Shown in pieces: positions 48,225 to 59,889 of a stretch of DNA of 64,000 nt. Source of the DNA: Ophiodon elongatus (lineage: Eukaryota; Chordata; Actinopteri; Perciformes; Hexagrammidae); contig JACSYO010000938.1 in the NCBI GenBank assembly GCA_016806645.1, forward strand, positions 517,001 to 581,000, given 5' to 3'. Within the stretch, counting starts at the first letter, position 1. The number at the start of each line of letters is the position of its first letter. The position numbers were made by a program, and so were the translations under genes. The notes beneath the pieces are model-generated. The model did no database searches. It saw only the letters and a program-made list of their open reading frames with translations, and was not told where the DNA came from.

Positions 48225-49236
48225 CCAGTGGTGGAAATTTGTAAATTGTACTTAAGTGGGACTTAAGTAAAGTACAAGAATCACACAAATTGTGCTGAAG
48301 TAATTCCATTTTCTGCTACTTCATACTTCTACTTCACTACAAGGCCAATATCATACTTTTTAGTGCACGACATTTATTTGACAACTTTAGTTACTTTGCA
48401 AGTTCAAATAGATAATAAAAAATATAATCAATAAATGAATTGATTTAGATGAGACTTTAGTGGTCCGCGAGGGTAAATTCACAGGCTACTTAGCAGCATA
48501 CAAAGTAGTTAAAATGACCTCCACCTTTACCAGCTGCATCATTAAAGGGATGAACACGTGAATGCAGAAATAATTGTAATCCAATGATATGATATATATT
48601 ATTTTGAAATGGGTCATTTGACATAGTGAGTAGTGATTCTAATACTTGTGTGCTTTAAGTAACATTTTGAATGCAGGACTTTTACTTGTAAGAGTATGTC
48701 TACACTGTGTTATTGCTACTTTTACTTAAAGCCGCTACAAGGAACTTTCATTTGGTCTTGGTTATGGTGATCACTCTGGACAAAAGCAGTCGTGTTCCCA
48801 AGCACCAGAGTCCCTCTTGAAAACCTCTCCTTTTACTGCAGCAGGGTCTGACGGTCTGCCCCACTTAGTCCTGGATCTGGTTCTCCCGTCTTCTCGTCCT
48901 TCCTTTCTCTCCAGGGGCCCAGCGATACGGCCTGGGTCTCCAGTAATGTGGTGTTGGTGTTGGCTCCCAGCGGGGACCGGCGGAGCAGAGAGGTGAAGCT
49001 CAGCTCTCCACCCCCCGCCGAAGCTTCTGACTGCAGGATGAAGGAGGCAGTTTAGCCGGATCTGGGTCGGTCCGGGCTGGTCGCTCCCGCTGGAGTCTGA
49101 GCTGAAGGACTTTCTGCTGAACCTGTATGATTTCATCTGATTTTGCACAGAATCCAACCCCCGTGACACTGATGACAAAGACAAAGGTTCCTCACAGTAT
49201 CTTCAAGTAAAATCTGAGACTTCTTCCACCACTGTG
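48225..49236. mobile_element. TIR element ('cagtggtggaa'), split by an insertion
   Basis: Perfect 11-bp terminal inverted repeats: 'cagtggtggaa' at 48226-48236 and its reverse complement at 49224-49234. The body ('ctacttcatacttctacttc', 'tttatttgacaactttagtt', 'gcaggacttttacttgtaag') matches a very common fish dispersed repeat as I remember it. An unrelated segment of about 470 bp (48731-49200) interrupts the 3' part. Confidence 0.72.
48731..49200. mobile_element. Secondary insertion inside the TIR element
   Basis: GC-richer than its host and flanked by 'cttaaa' (left) and 'cttcaa' (right), a possible degenerate target duplication. Host sequence resumes as 'aagtaaaatctgag', continuing 'ttttactta'. 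It carries an open minus frame (48771-49184, 137 codons, Ser/Arg/Gly-rich) with no recognised domain. The class of the insertion is unknown. Confidence 0.5.
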
Positions 49237-49458
49237 TTGTACAAACTAGCATGTTTATAGGACTTTGAACCCTTTAGTTTACCTAAGCAGCAGTCAGGTT
49301 CACGTGTCAGATTCCTCCACTGTAATCCAGCAATTTTAGAGGGAGGTGATGGAATAAAAGTCGATGAGAATGTGATTTCTCTCTATGAAATAAAAAGTCT
49401 GACATGGCAATGTACTTAAAATTACATAAAAGGAGCAACCAGCTTCCAAACTCAAATT

Positions 49459-49522
49459 GCTGTGAGTCTACCAGTGTGCTGTTAAGGCTGAGCCCTGTAC
49501 AGCACACTGGTAGACTCACAGC
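49459..49522. repeat. Perfect 24-bp-stem hairpin
   Basis: The left arm 49459-49482 (starts 'gctgtgagtctacc') and right arm 49499-49522 (ends 'ggtagactcacagc') are exact reverse complements, with a 16-base loop. An RNA from either strand would form an uninterrupted 24-bp helix. The arms match no microRNA I recognise. It could be a microRNA-like precursor, a fold-back element or a recent inverted duplication. Confidence 0.9.
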
Positions 49523-50690
49523 TGCTGGATTTACAAAAAAGTAAAACAATTGTGAGTTAATGCTGTGGGAAATGTCATGCCTGCTTTTTCTCAGTGTGTT
49601 TCCTAGTTATTTGTTGGATTGAAAACGGGTCAAACTTTAGAACAAAAGGAAGTCACAGCAGGACGGGTACAAGTGGGTTTTATGAAACGCTTCCCAGGCT
49701 GGTAAGTATAGAAAAAAGCATTTGTGAGAGTGAGCCACTCTTTAAAAGGCACGGCCTCCGTGGCCAATTTCACTCTCCAAAAACCATCCATCATGGTTTC
49801 CCATGTTCAGATAATGTCATCGGCTTGTTGACATCAGCAGCAGACAAGATGACACTCAGATTAGGGTGAGGGAGTTTTGGATGCCGCAGGGCACCCTTGG
49901 CTAAGCCTAAAGCTATGAGTAAATTGGCTTATCCTCCGACAGGTAGCACTGCTGCTGTCGCCCAAACAATAGAATTAAGTCTTGGTTTTTTCAGGCAGCT
50001 TCATTGGGAATCACTTTAATTTTCACATTCAAAATTAAGAAAAGGATAAAGCTGGCAATGCTATATGTTTTTGTTGGAATCAACAATGTGTTAGTCTGTC
50101 TCCCAATGCATCACCTTCCTACCCTCCATGTGTCACTCAACCACAAGCCCATTGTTTCCCACTGAAGACATAAATCTCTGAAAACAGCTCGCCAATATGT
50201 ACTTTCATTTCTAAGAATGCAGATGGACACTGTCCTCATTCAGGAGGAAATAGTGCATTTGTTGGGGACTATTTTCAGTAATGGATTTTACCAAACCTCC
50301 GATTTTAAAGGAGCAATGTACGACAGACAGAGCATTAATATTGCACCAAACAACTATAATCTGTGTCAAGATATAGAGGAGTGACGTTTACATGAGTAAG
50401 AGTTTACATTATGAGTCAGACAGTTTTCCGTCGTTTGTACTGTTAGCACTGTTAGCATTATTAGCTACGAGGTAGCTAATAGCTGCTGGCCATGTTGAGA
50501 GTCTTTAAATCCCTCACACTCTCAAATGATTCTACTATAATAAGTTCCACATGTTTTTTGTTTGTTTTATATTTCCTTTTTCAGTGCAATCACTAACTGC
50601 CTCAGGCTGTTCTCAGCCAGCGTTCCTAGCTATATGTGAAAAAAAGAATGCACAGTAATTCATAGGTATCCCAGGAAGCAGGTAATAGGG
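49523..50690. other. Gene-free intergenic DNA
   Basis: No gene or classified element; the 91-codon + frame at 49594-49869 has no domain. Confidence 0.55.
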
Positions 50691-50910
50691 GAGGTGGAAC
50701 AAGAAGTCACCGTTGATTTATTCATCACGTAACTTGCGTAGTAATTTTAACCCAAACTATGATCTTTTCCTCAACCTAACTAAGTAGTTTTATTCCCTGA
50801 ACCTAACTAAGTTGTTTCCTGCGAAGACCGAATTTTATTTTGAAAAGACTGTATGTATGTTACAAGTGGAAATTGACACGTGTTGTCGGACTTTTGTCAG
50901 AAAATGCAAG
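50691..50910 (+). repeat. Family A repeat, copy 10
   Basis: 'cacgtaacttgcgtag', 'ttaacccaaactatgatc', 'tttcctcaacctaactaag', 'gaattttattttgaaaagac' and 'gacacgtgttgtcggac' in family order; the 3' modules are missing. Confidence 0.72.
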
Positions 50911-50974
50911 TAAAATGAGGAGTAACAAATGCAACCCCATCACGATTAGGTTTGTTCAGCTACACTCTGCGCTG

Positions 50975-51047
50975 GTCAGGGGGGACTTGACTGGAAACCT
51001 ATTTCAAAGGGGGGCCATTATTGGAAAAGGTTTGAGAAACACTGGTT
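50975..51047 (-). mobile_element. Fragment of a hAT-like element end
   Basis: 'aaaaggtttgagaaacactgg' at the right edge is, on minus, a hAT-type end ('ccagtgtttctcaaacc'), preceded by the G-run interior ('caaaggggggccattattgg') seen in such elements. Only one end is present. It directly follows family A copy 10. Confidence 0.45.
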
Positions 51048-53459
51048 TACATAATCACTGAGCTGACAGTTTCAATAATCAGCACATAGATGGTACATTT
51101 TACAATAATTACGTGTATAAAATAAGGTTGAACTACACACACACAGGGCACAAAATACTCTGCTTGGTCCACTTTCCATACACACCAGAAATGAACCTCA
51201 CCAGAGTTCACTAGGAAGTGGCCTCTGGACAGTTATTTTGTCCACACCAATGTTCCATTTACAGCTTTGACTTTGGTCTAGGTGTGAACAATGTGAGACA
51301 CAGTACTGCATGTTTCACACCGCACAGTATACGGTGTCAATGTGGTGTTAAAACTTTGAGAATCAAAAGGCGTTTGGGTCTACCTGGCCTCGCTGATCAG
51401 GGTTCACACAAGTATCAAAGGAAAAGACACAAACACACAGCTCCCTTTGTCCAAAGGCCTGTTTAGTGTGCTTTGATGCATATGCTAATGCTTCCACATT
51501 ATGCTAAACTGGTCACTACCACTACCAGCGGTGACAACATTAATAGATAACCCATGCATAGAGGTGAGCTTGATGTCAAAGTCAACTGATCACAGAGTTG
51601 ATCTCCCACTGCAAAATAAATAAATAGGTCAGAGAATATAAAGTTAGTGGGTGTAAATGGATGCTTTGGCTGGGCGTGACCTTCAGTGAGTGGCTAAGAC
51701 CTCGACAGGGAAGCCCCTTTGATGCCCGCTGAGGAGGAAAGATGATGAAAACAATATCATCCGGGGAGTCGCTGAAGACAGAATCTTAAAAGGAATGGAA
51801 GCTCAAATGTAAGGAGTGATGCAATTTGATTTCAAATAAGAAAAGATTCATAGAGGCGAGGTGAGGAATGATAGTGCCTTTATGGACTCCATGTTCAGCT
51901 GATGGGGAAGAGGGAAATAAAACCTCCAGACATAAAGGGGGAGTAAAATGTGCTTTTAAAGAAAGAAGGTTTCATGGATTATCAGTCTAGATACTGTGAG
52001 GAACTTTTAACTGCTGCACCCTGCCTCAGTAAAATGAGAGGTTTTCTAATGGGATGCTCAGAAACAGTCATTGTGACACTGCAATGTGTCTACTGCGATA
52101 TCAGCAGAGTATCTGATTACTTCTTTCACCACGAGAGATTTTTAGAATAAAGTCAAAATATTTTAAAAAAGAAATTGCAATTTCTTGAGGAGTCATAATA
52201 TTTAAAAGAAAATAGTTTTAATATTCGAAGTGAGTGACACTTTTTCCAAAATACACATATTTTGACTTCTTGCTGATTTTTGCAGAGGATATTTCTCAAA
52301 ATATTTTGGCTTCATTTCTCAAATTATTACTATTTGTCTCTCGAAATATGATGGCTTTCCTTGGAAGTTGCATTACATCATTCAGAAAATGTTTGCATGG
52401 CTGATGTTTAGTTTAAGTTGATGGTTTAGTCTTGGAATATGAAAACGTTATCCTCACCATGCCAATATGTTTTTCTTATACATTTTTGACATTGTTGAAA
52501 ATATTGAGATTTTTTGGGAGAAATATTCTGACTTGTTTCTTGTAAATCTTTGACTTTGTACTGTACATCCTACAGGTTTATTACTGAAAATTAATTCAAT
52601 CAATGCCAACAAAACAGACAATTAAAAGAGAGAAAGAGAGACATTTCACAAAATGATGCATATATATTTCATGAAGGATCTCATTCAAGTATTCAAGCAC
52701 TCCCCAAACAAGGTGCAGAGATGTCGGGGACACTGAAGGACTTTGGAGTTGCTTAATTTAATTTTTACTCTCAAGAATATTCTTGATACATTTTCTTTTG
52801 TAGTCATGTTTACTGTTGATTCGTAGGTTAGTGTGTCAAATTTGCTAATTTAATCAATTTAAACTCAGCCTGCGATACCAGGAAATGTGTCTCCTCCCTC
52901 AAAAATAACCCAAACAGATGGAAGATTCTGGGCTTTTTCCTCCTGCTGGATAATCCACCCCTGACTGAGCCCAGCCCTCATTAAAGAAACCCGACACTGA
53001 TTGAAACGCCTGTCACCCTCCCAAGTCCTGACAAAAACCTCTTTGTTGTTGTCTCCGCTGCTCTCTGTCTGTCTGTCTGCGATCTACTTTTCTATTAATA
53101 GTAGAAGATGCAGAGGAAAGGCAGCGGCGCCGTGCGCTCAAAGGTCGAGGTACAGCGGAGGAGTGTGGTCTCCAATGGATGTCTGTGGCACTATATTACA
53201 GGCAAATTATGGACATGCTGTTAAAAAGAAAAATATATCAGGGTCAACACTCTGTTTCCGGGCTTTCGGCTATTAAAGTCATGCGCTTGCCCGGGGCTTT
53301 AACACAGCACTTAGGTTTTAGAAATCACCAGTCAAAACAGGTGGCAGAAAGAGCCAAAAGAACGACACACTACGAATTCCATGTCATTATTATACACTCT
53401 AATAATACAAAATAATAGAGGAGTGTGATGATAAAGACCAGAAAAGAAAAAGAAACCCA
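51048..53459. other. Gene-free intergenic DNA
   Basis: No gene. The 52150-52570 stretch has repeated 'aatattttgacttctt'-like phrases, a loose, diverged low-complexity texture. The + frame 53001-53276 (91 codons) and the overlapping 53179-53415 frame have no known domain. Confidence 0.55.
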
Positions 53460-53640
53460 CTGGAGGTGGATGAGTCAAACAAACACAGGACGATCAACCA
53501 GGAGACCAGTGTTAGTGTCCCAAAGTGTTGTGGAGTTATTTTGTTCTGCGTTTTCTGTTCTGAAGTTACGTTGCATTTTAATATGTTTAAAATATTCAAG
53601 TGAAGCCCAAGCATGATGTTTTTCCTAAACCTAAGCAGGT
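53460..53640 (+). repeat. Family A repeat, copy 11
   Basis: 'gtcaaacaaacacaggacg', 'accaggagaccagtgttag', 'aagcccaagcatgatgttt' and 'ttcctaaacctaagcagg'. Short, 5'-biased copy. Confidence 0.65.
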
Positions 53641-54046
53641 TTTATGTGTCAACTGCAATCATGCGTTGGGCTACTTAGTGCTTTAGAAAGTGACACCAAG
53701 GGGTCGGATGAAGTGTCAGTCGAGTACCACTTCAAAACACCGATAGCTCTTTTAGTAGTTTGTACTGTTAGCTCCGTTAGCACGGTTCGCTATTTGGTCA
53801 GGTGTAAATCATAGAGCAGGGGTATTCAACTCAAATTCAGCGTGGTCCATTTAGAGAGAATGTCCACATGCATGATGATTTAGTCCTCTATATATTAAAG
53901 TAGCCTAACAGTTGTATCAACATCTGTATGTAGTCACCAACTGACTGTCATTTCAAATAAAGAAAGTTCAATTGAATAATACCTCAACAATATTTATTGT
54001 CAGATTTCAAATTGAACTGAATAAATTATGAATAATATATACTCTA

Positions 54047-54077
<31 letters not shown>

Positions 54078-54079
54078 CT
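53641..54079. other. Gene-free DNA, possible hAT fragment
   Basis: 'gagcaggggtattcaactca' near 53815 resembles one end of a common fish hAT-like repeat, but no partner end is seen. A short (AT)n lies at about 54052-54077. Confidence 0.45.
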
Positions 54080-54205
54080 CTGTGAATGGTTAGTTAGAGT
54101 CCTGATGGTCAACAGTCTATGAATAGGTACATGTAGTGTTAAAGTACTTTGAGTGGTCGAGAGACTAGAGAAGTGCTGTACAAGTATAACCCGTTACCAT
54201 TACCT
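54080..54205 (+). mobile_element. 3' fragment of the tRNA-derived SINE
   Basis: 'ctgtgaatggttagttagag' and 'ctttgagtggtcgagagact' through 'agaagtgctgtacaagtata', then 'acccgttaccattacc', match the 3' body of the SINE at 34925-35182 and 16447-16737. The tRNA head is absent (5' truncation). Confidence 0.7.
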
Positions 54206-54664
54206 GAATACGCTATAGTATTACCATAGTGCTGCTTGGGTTCTGTCAACAATCTATTTGGTCCTCCAGTCCTGTGGGGTAGTTGATGTAGTGTATTATA
54301 TTCTATATGCCAGGGTTTAGTTATTACGAGCTGACATAACTTTTCTTTCTATATTGTCTAAGATCACTCCACTTTAAAAATGATTATCTTTTAGTGTTAT
54401 ATTCAACTGTTTAACATCAAGAGTAGTCGTGGGGGGAATTGGGCACTCCATGAAAACCCAAGATTGTACTTGTAATCCAAAAATGTAATTTCCATTTTAT
54501 TTCAAAACTAACTATTCCCTATAACTACAAAAAGTAGATTTGCCCATTAATTTTCTGTTTTGTAAACAATTCCCAGTAATCCGGTCACATATCCGGGTAA
54601 TCCATTACTCCACAACCCCTGTCTGCACTAAACCCTCCGAGCAGCTGTCCAGGTCGCTGCGAGC

Positions 54665-54665
<1 letters not shown>
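54206..54665. other. Gene-free intergenic DNA
   Basis: Nothing recognised. Confidence 0.55.
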
Positions 54666-54710
<45 letters not shown>

Positions 54711-54727
54711 GCACACACACACACACA
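54666..54727. repeat. (CA)n microsatellite
   Basis: About 30 units with a small GCGC interruption near 54709-54712. Confidence 0.96.
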
Positions 54728-54992
54728 AATGGTCTTTGTGTGCTCCACCAACATCGTCATGCTACAGCCACAGACACATGCACCGTGATGAGCCGCAGAC
54801 AGATTTAGCCTGAGTTTTAATTTAATAGATTGGAGTGGAAAGAGGCAGCAGCAGATGTGGAGTTTGGCAGAGAGTGTTCGAGGATACGAATAAACCAAAG
54901 ATTGCTGAGAGCATGTTTGAAGGTTAGCAGTTATTTTAATAGCGGTGTGTCAAAGCTGTACACTGATGCTTTATGTTAAGAGTTCAGTTAGG

Positions 54993-54993
<1 letters not shown>

Positions 54994-55047
<54 letters not shown>
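54994..55047. repeat. (CT)n(GT)n compound microsatellite
   Basis: A short CT run followed immediately by about 20 GT units. Confidence 0.95.
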
Positions 55048-57098
55048 ATGTTTTCGTGTCCGTCTGGATGTTTGTCTGAAGGTGGAAAAGTCGCTCTCAT
55101 CTGGGCAGAGCAGTGACGGTTTGCATGTTAAATAAAACATCCTCTAAATCAAACCGCCCTGTGTAGGAGCCGTTCAGGCGTCTCACGGTGTGTTTCATCA
55201 CCCGCTGGATGTTTGAGTCTGAATTTGCTGCAAAGAATCCGCCTACAAGCAGAAGCCCTTCATTAAAGAGAATACAGTGCGCCTGTATGGGAGCGCCTGT
55301 CTGAAACAGGAAACACACAACGCACACAAGCTACACACTGTTTGGACTCCTCTGCTGCGGGATCGCTTCAGAAGCTACAAACGAGAGCAAACCAAAGATT
55401 TCAACAACCAACTGATGAAGCAAATCATAACTTATTCCGTCTTTTTTTTCCCTCGAGAAAAGAAATAAAGATTTACATATTTAAAAAAAAAGATACTTCA
55501 AAAATTGTTTTTTTAACCCAAAATGCTTCTTCATGTGGAACACTTTTTGTCTGTATTTCTTTTCTTTACCACTGCTGAAACAAAAAGTGCCAGCAGACAA
55601 TTTATTTTGCCGTCTGTCCACGGACGGTTGTTCTCTGTTGTGCTCTGCGAGTAGCAGACTGGATTTCTACAAATCACCAAACCACCACCACGGCTCTGTC
55701 TGGTCTTGTCCGTGTTTGCATCTCACAACTTTAACCCTTTTGCAATATGTTTTCACTTCATGAAAGTTAATTGTAAATTGTAAAAAATGACAAAAAATGT
55801 CTTATTCAGCGTTCAGCTGTACTTGACTCCCGCTCGTGTCACTTCTGCTTGCACAAATACAAGATGGCGTCGACCAGAATGCCGTGCTCGAGGTTAAAAA
55901 AAGCGTAGTCCACAAACCAATGGTCTCAATGACTTTGTCCACTTTTTATCTGAGTAGGCTACAAGCAAGAGACTTCAAATATATATTTAGTTATAACATA
56001 CACATCTCACGCACCAAGCACGAAGAAGAAAACAATATATTTTTGCTTCTTTTTTTTTCAGATCTAGAACACATACAAATATATCTGCTGTGAACCTATT
56101 TCCTACTCCCCACGGCCCACACCCACTCCAGCATTTACATCTACACAGTGGAACTACAGTACTAATTACATTCAAATCGAAATACACCATTTAATAATTG
56201 GTCAAACAAAGTCTCAGGAATGTGGTGGGGTTTTTTTTCACACAAACTCATTAAGACGTGTGAGACTGTGAGATGAACAGATCTGAAAGAATGACGTCCT
56301 CTATTAATGCCCTCTAAAATAAGATATCTGTCGTCTTCACGTCAAAATTGTATTTCCTGTATTTTATTATTTGTGGGTATGGAATAAAACAGTGTTGATA
56401 TCAAACCACATCAACAACAGGTGGAAAGAAACTATATCAAAAACATAATTTTGGATAAATTTAGACTCACCTAAAAAGTATTTGTCTAGTTTATTAAGAG
56501 ACATAACACGTTGTTTATGGTGTCAACGGGTGAAGCACGGCGCTGTGTGTCACTGAAAAGGTTCACTTTCTAACAGTTGCTTTGTGGTCATTTGATTTAT
56601 TGCACATCTAAAATATAGAATAACATTTCAATGGTAAAAGCCATAAGGTGGTTCTTATATTAACCTCATCTTCACAAGCTGCCTCACAGAAGGGCCTGTG
56701 TCAAAATCCACTTTTAGCCCCTTCAATATTTCAGTTGACTTACACGGTTCATAGTGTGAAACAAATGTGTGTTTAATCAAATTATGGCAAACTACAAAGC
56801 AAGCAAACCTTTGGCAGGAGATTTAATATTTTAGTAAAGACATTGTTTGGCTTCTGAGGCTTCAGGATCATGGTATGGGGCTTTGTGGGGGCCTGGGGCC
56901 CATAGCTCATTTTTGTTGGCCCCTTTGAGAGGTTAATCTGGCCCTGTTGTAATTATCCTACTGCATGTACCTTCCATAGTTAGGTTTAAGCACAAGGCTG
57001 TGCATATGAAAAGTGACAATACATCATTTAAATTCAAAACCTTTTCTTAATTGGTCCAAAAAGTCTGGAGAAATAAGACACACCTACACACACCTCCA

Positions 57099-57103
<5 letters not shown>
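55048..57103. other. Gene-free DNA upstream of flrt2
   Basis: No gene. The 56875-56945 segment ('gggggcctggggcccatag') resembles a dispersed repeat end also seen inverted near 28370-28425. The rest is AT-rich and unique-looking; distal promoter elements of flrt2 could be here. Confidence 0.55.

Positions 57104-57194
<91 letters not shown>
57104..57194 (+). repeat. Uninterrupted (GA)n tract beside the flrt2 promoter
   Basis: 91 bp of pure GA/AG with no interruption, a homopurine mirror repeat that could adopt triplex (H-DNA) structure and bind GAGA-type factors. It lies directly upstream of, or at the start of, the presumptive flrt2 first exon. The 192-codon minus frame and 111-codon plus frame across it, with (SL)n or (RE)n repeats, are artefacts. 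Confidence 0.97.
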
Positions 57195-57197
<3 letters not shown>

Positions 57198-57752
57198 CCG
57201 CCCGTCCGCCCGTTTACAGACACAGAGAGTCTCGGGGCTCCAGCAAGGACCAGGCACTCTCTGGAACAGTTTACCCAGATTATGGACTTCACATTCCGGG
57301 TTGCTGTCGGCGGAGCGGCGGGGGTCAGGCTGGGAGCCTCTGTCTTTCCTCTCCTGTCTGCTTCACGTCCTCTTCTCCTCCTCTGAGGGCAGCGGAGGAA
57401 CTTCACCGGCATCTCGGGAGCAGCGCGGCCGGCCGGGAGACTCAGGCTGTCGGTGTGTGAGGGAGGCAGGAGGGGGTGGGGGGTGGGGGGCGATGCGGAG
57501 CAGACCGCTGGTGACCTGAACTTCATTTCCGTCCTTCTGGCTGCTTCGGTCGGGTCGCTGCCCGTTCCGCATAATGATCCAGTTCTCCGCCACCAGAAAC
57601 CCGAGGAAGACCAGTCCGGAGCCACAGCGGGAGCTGGGAGCGGACGCAGCGGGCATAATGCGGACTTTGTGCCGGGTCTGAGCGCAGCGGTCTGCGGAGA
57701 GACGAGCCGATCGGCTGGATGAGCCGCAGCAGGACTTTTTGTTTTCCTGAAG
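57195..57752 (+). promoter_or_regulatory. flrt2 CpG-rich promoter and probable non-coding exon 1
   Basis: Sharp rise in GC and CpG ('gcgcccgcccgtccgcccg', 'ggagcagcgcggccggccg', 'gggagctgggagcggacgc'). It ends in a near-perfect donor: 'tttcctgaag|gtaagaca', GT at 57753-57754. In mammals FLRT2 has a non-coding first exon and the whole CDS in the second, so this fits exon 1 plus core promoter. No TATA box is evident. The transcription start is not determinable. An upstream ORF of 89 codons (57453-57722) lies within it. Confidence 0.7.
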
Positions 57753-59428
57753 GTAAGACAACGGGATATGAATGCAGTGTGGCCTGGTAATTATGTATTT
57801 TATCAACCTAATTATTTTTTTATTTATTATTATTATTCCCATGTTTACAATTGAGGGGATTTCCCGTTAGAAGTTATTCCTTTCCAAATCATTATGAATA
57901 AACAGTTAACAGTTTAACAGTTAAGCAGAAAATACGAAGAAAAAAATAGCAATTTAGGATTTACTCTCCTGTAATATTTTATATGCTACACTTTTTTTTC
58001 AATAATACCATCACGCACTATTTTTCATTCGGACTGAAATAAACAATAACAACAACCTATGGCCAGGTCCTGCTGGGGGCTGCTGGACCCTCTCTCTCTC
58101 TCAGGGCGCAAAGCAGAGGAAGAAGCCGACAGTTTATTCTCCAAACTGGGGCAGTGCTGCTGCACAACACACACGGGCGTATTTAATATGTTTGCATGAG
58201 CACATTAATAAATATATCATAGATAAGATTGATGCCAGAGACCCTGCTGGTAAAATAAGCGGTGAGGTCGGGTCACCATAATTGGACTCGGTGTGATGCC
58301 TTGTTTGCCCCCCCAAGGAACATTACATAACTGTTGAACTGCCTTGGCCACAAATCAATGCAATCTGTCAATTGGCTGCTGCTGCTGCCTGGTGCCATTG
58401 TATTAATAATCACTACCACCCAGCTAACAACCACTAAAATACAGGATAGTGAACTTAAATGTGCAGCAGTTGAGGGACTTTTATTGATGTGTTTTTTTTT
58501 TCTTCTTTTTTTTTCCTTCAGTCCACCTAAATAATGAGGTTTTTGTTTGGGAGCCAACTAATACTGATGCTGGCGGAAACCTCTCTACTTTATTTAAATC
58601 GCATGACCTTGTGCTGCGCAGTAGCACTTTCCCCGTTGCGAGAAGCCCACATCGATCTCAGTTTTGTCCCTGTGCAAGACATTTGTCTCGTCTTATCTCT
58701 GCTGACAGGCTGCGTTCATCACCATCCGGCACTCCTCCTCTCCTCCAGCGCGGCTGAACTTAATGAATATAGGGAAAAAAGGGATGCAAAGTCTAATTTT
58801 GCAATCATTAAGAGCACATATTTGGCTTTGTAACAAGTCTTCCGTCCGACACCCCCCCTTTACCCTCAGTCCTTTCACCCTGAAGACGAGTCCCTCCTGT
58901 GGGGCAGGGCACTATCCTACGGGGTCGACTGCGTAACAGATCCATGGTGCTGCTCAGCGAGCCAGTTGCCTCTTTCCCTAGCTCACCTCATTGTTCACAT
59001 AATGCCTTTGGCTGCCTTGTTTTCATCCTTTGAATTTGGTTGTTCTTTTTTTTTTTCAAAGCTCTTTGTTCAGGTTCATGGTTTTCGACTGGGGAAGGAG
59101 AAAAATAAGTTTTTGTCCGAATAGTGTTAGTTTCCATTTTAGATCCGGGCTCACCTTACTCATCTGCACGTAAATGTGTTTTTCCCATAATTTCCCCACA
59201 CCTTTGCCCTCAGTGTCTTTTCAAATATCCTTTTCCACTCGCTGTGTGTCTGAGGAATATGCAAGCAATCTGTAAGTCATTTGCATGCCCACTGCTGTGC
59301 TCTCCCAATGTACAATGCTTTGCATTTGTGAAATAGAAAGGGAAAATAAATCCTCTAGTCTTCAGTGGAAAGCATGCATTTTGAGAAAAAAAAAAACTGA
59401 TTTTCCCATTATTCCTATTTTGCAACAG
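57753..59428 (+). other. flrt2 intron 1 (inferred)
   Basis: It starts at the donor above and ends at the acceptor 'cctattttgcaacag' (AG at 59427-59428), giving an intron of about 1.68 kb. A second acceptor-like site with a strong T-tract ('ttttccttcag', AG 58520-58521) could define an alternative or additional 5' exon starting at 58522. The intron has no gene of its own; the frames near 58534-58833 carry no known domain. Confidence 0.55.
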
Positions 59429-59889
59429 GTTTCTGGAACCAAATGTCAAATCAAGAGAGACGCTTTGTGGAACCACCAGTGTGTGACGTGAAAGGGAAGG
59501 AAGCGGGGAAGACGACGTCCAATGATAACCCTCCGCTGTGTTGTACATGGCTCAATCAGCACCGAGTGTTGTGAAGAGAGCTCGACCCGCTGGTAAAAGA
59601 GAAGAGAGGGTGAACATGTGATGGACTTAAATAATGTCTCCCAGCTCAATTATGGACAGTGGCTGGTGAAGGACTCATATTGCTTAATGAGACCATTACT
59701 CTGGTGTTGGGAAGCTTAGGACAACTAATTACCAAGGGATTACTCAAGACCCTCTTCAGCACCAATCCGGACATGGTTGTGTTATTAAGCAAACAGACAA
59801 AATCCAATGACTGTTCTGTTGGATTTGAATCCTAATTTGTCACATTTTTTCTCTGATTTGGTGTCTGTATTTTTTCTGATCCGTTTGAA
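59429..59889 (+). other. flrt2 second-exon 5' UTR
   Basis: 461 bases between the inferred acceptor and the start codon. It contains several upstream ATGs with short frames. In-frame stops TAA (59833) and TGA (59854) precede the CDS, excluding N-terminal extension of the protein within this exon. Confidence 0.6.

Noticed and set aside
48771..49184. 137-codon minus frame as a gene
   Set aside because: It lies wholly within the segment inserted into a TIR element, has low-complexity Ser/Arg/Gly composition and no recognised domain. Kept only as part of the mobile element.
57047..57625. 192-codon minus-strand frame opposite the flrt2 promoter
   Set aside because: Its core is a (SL)n run from the (GA)n tract, and the remainder is antisense to the CpG-rich exon; no family resemblance.
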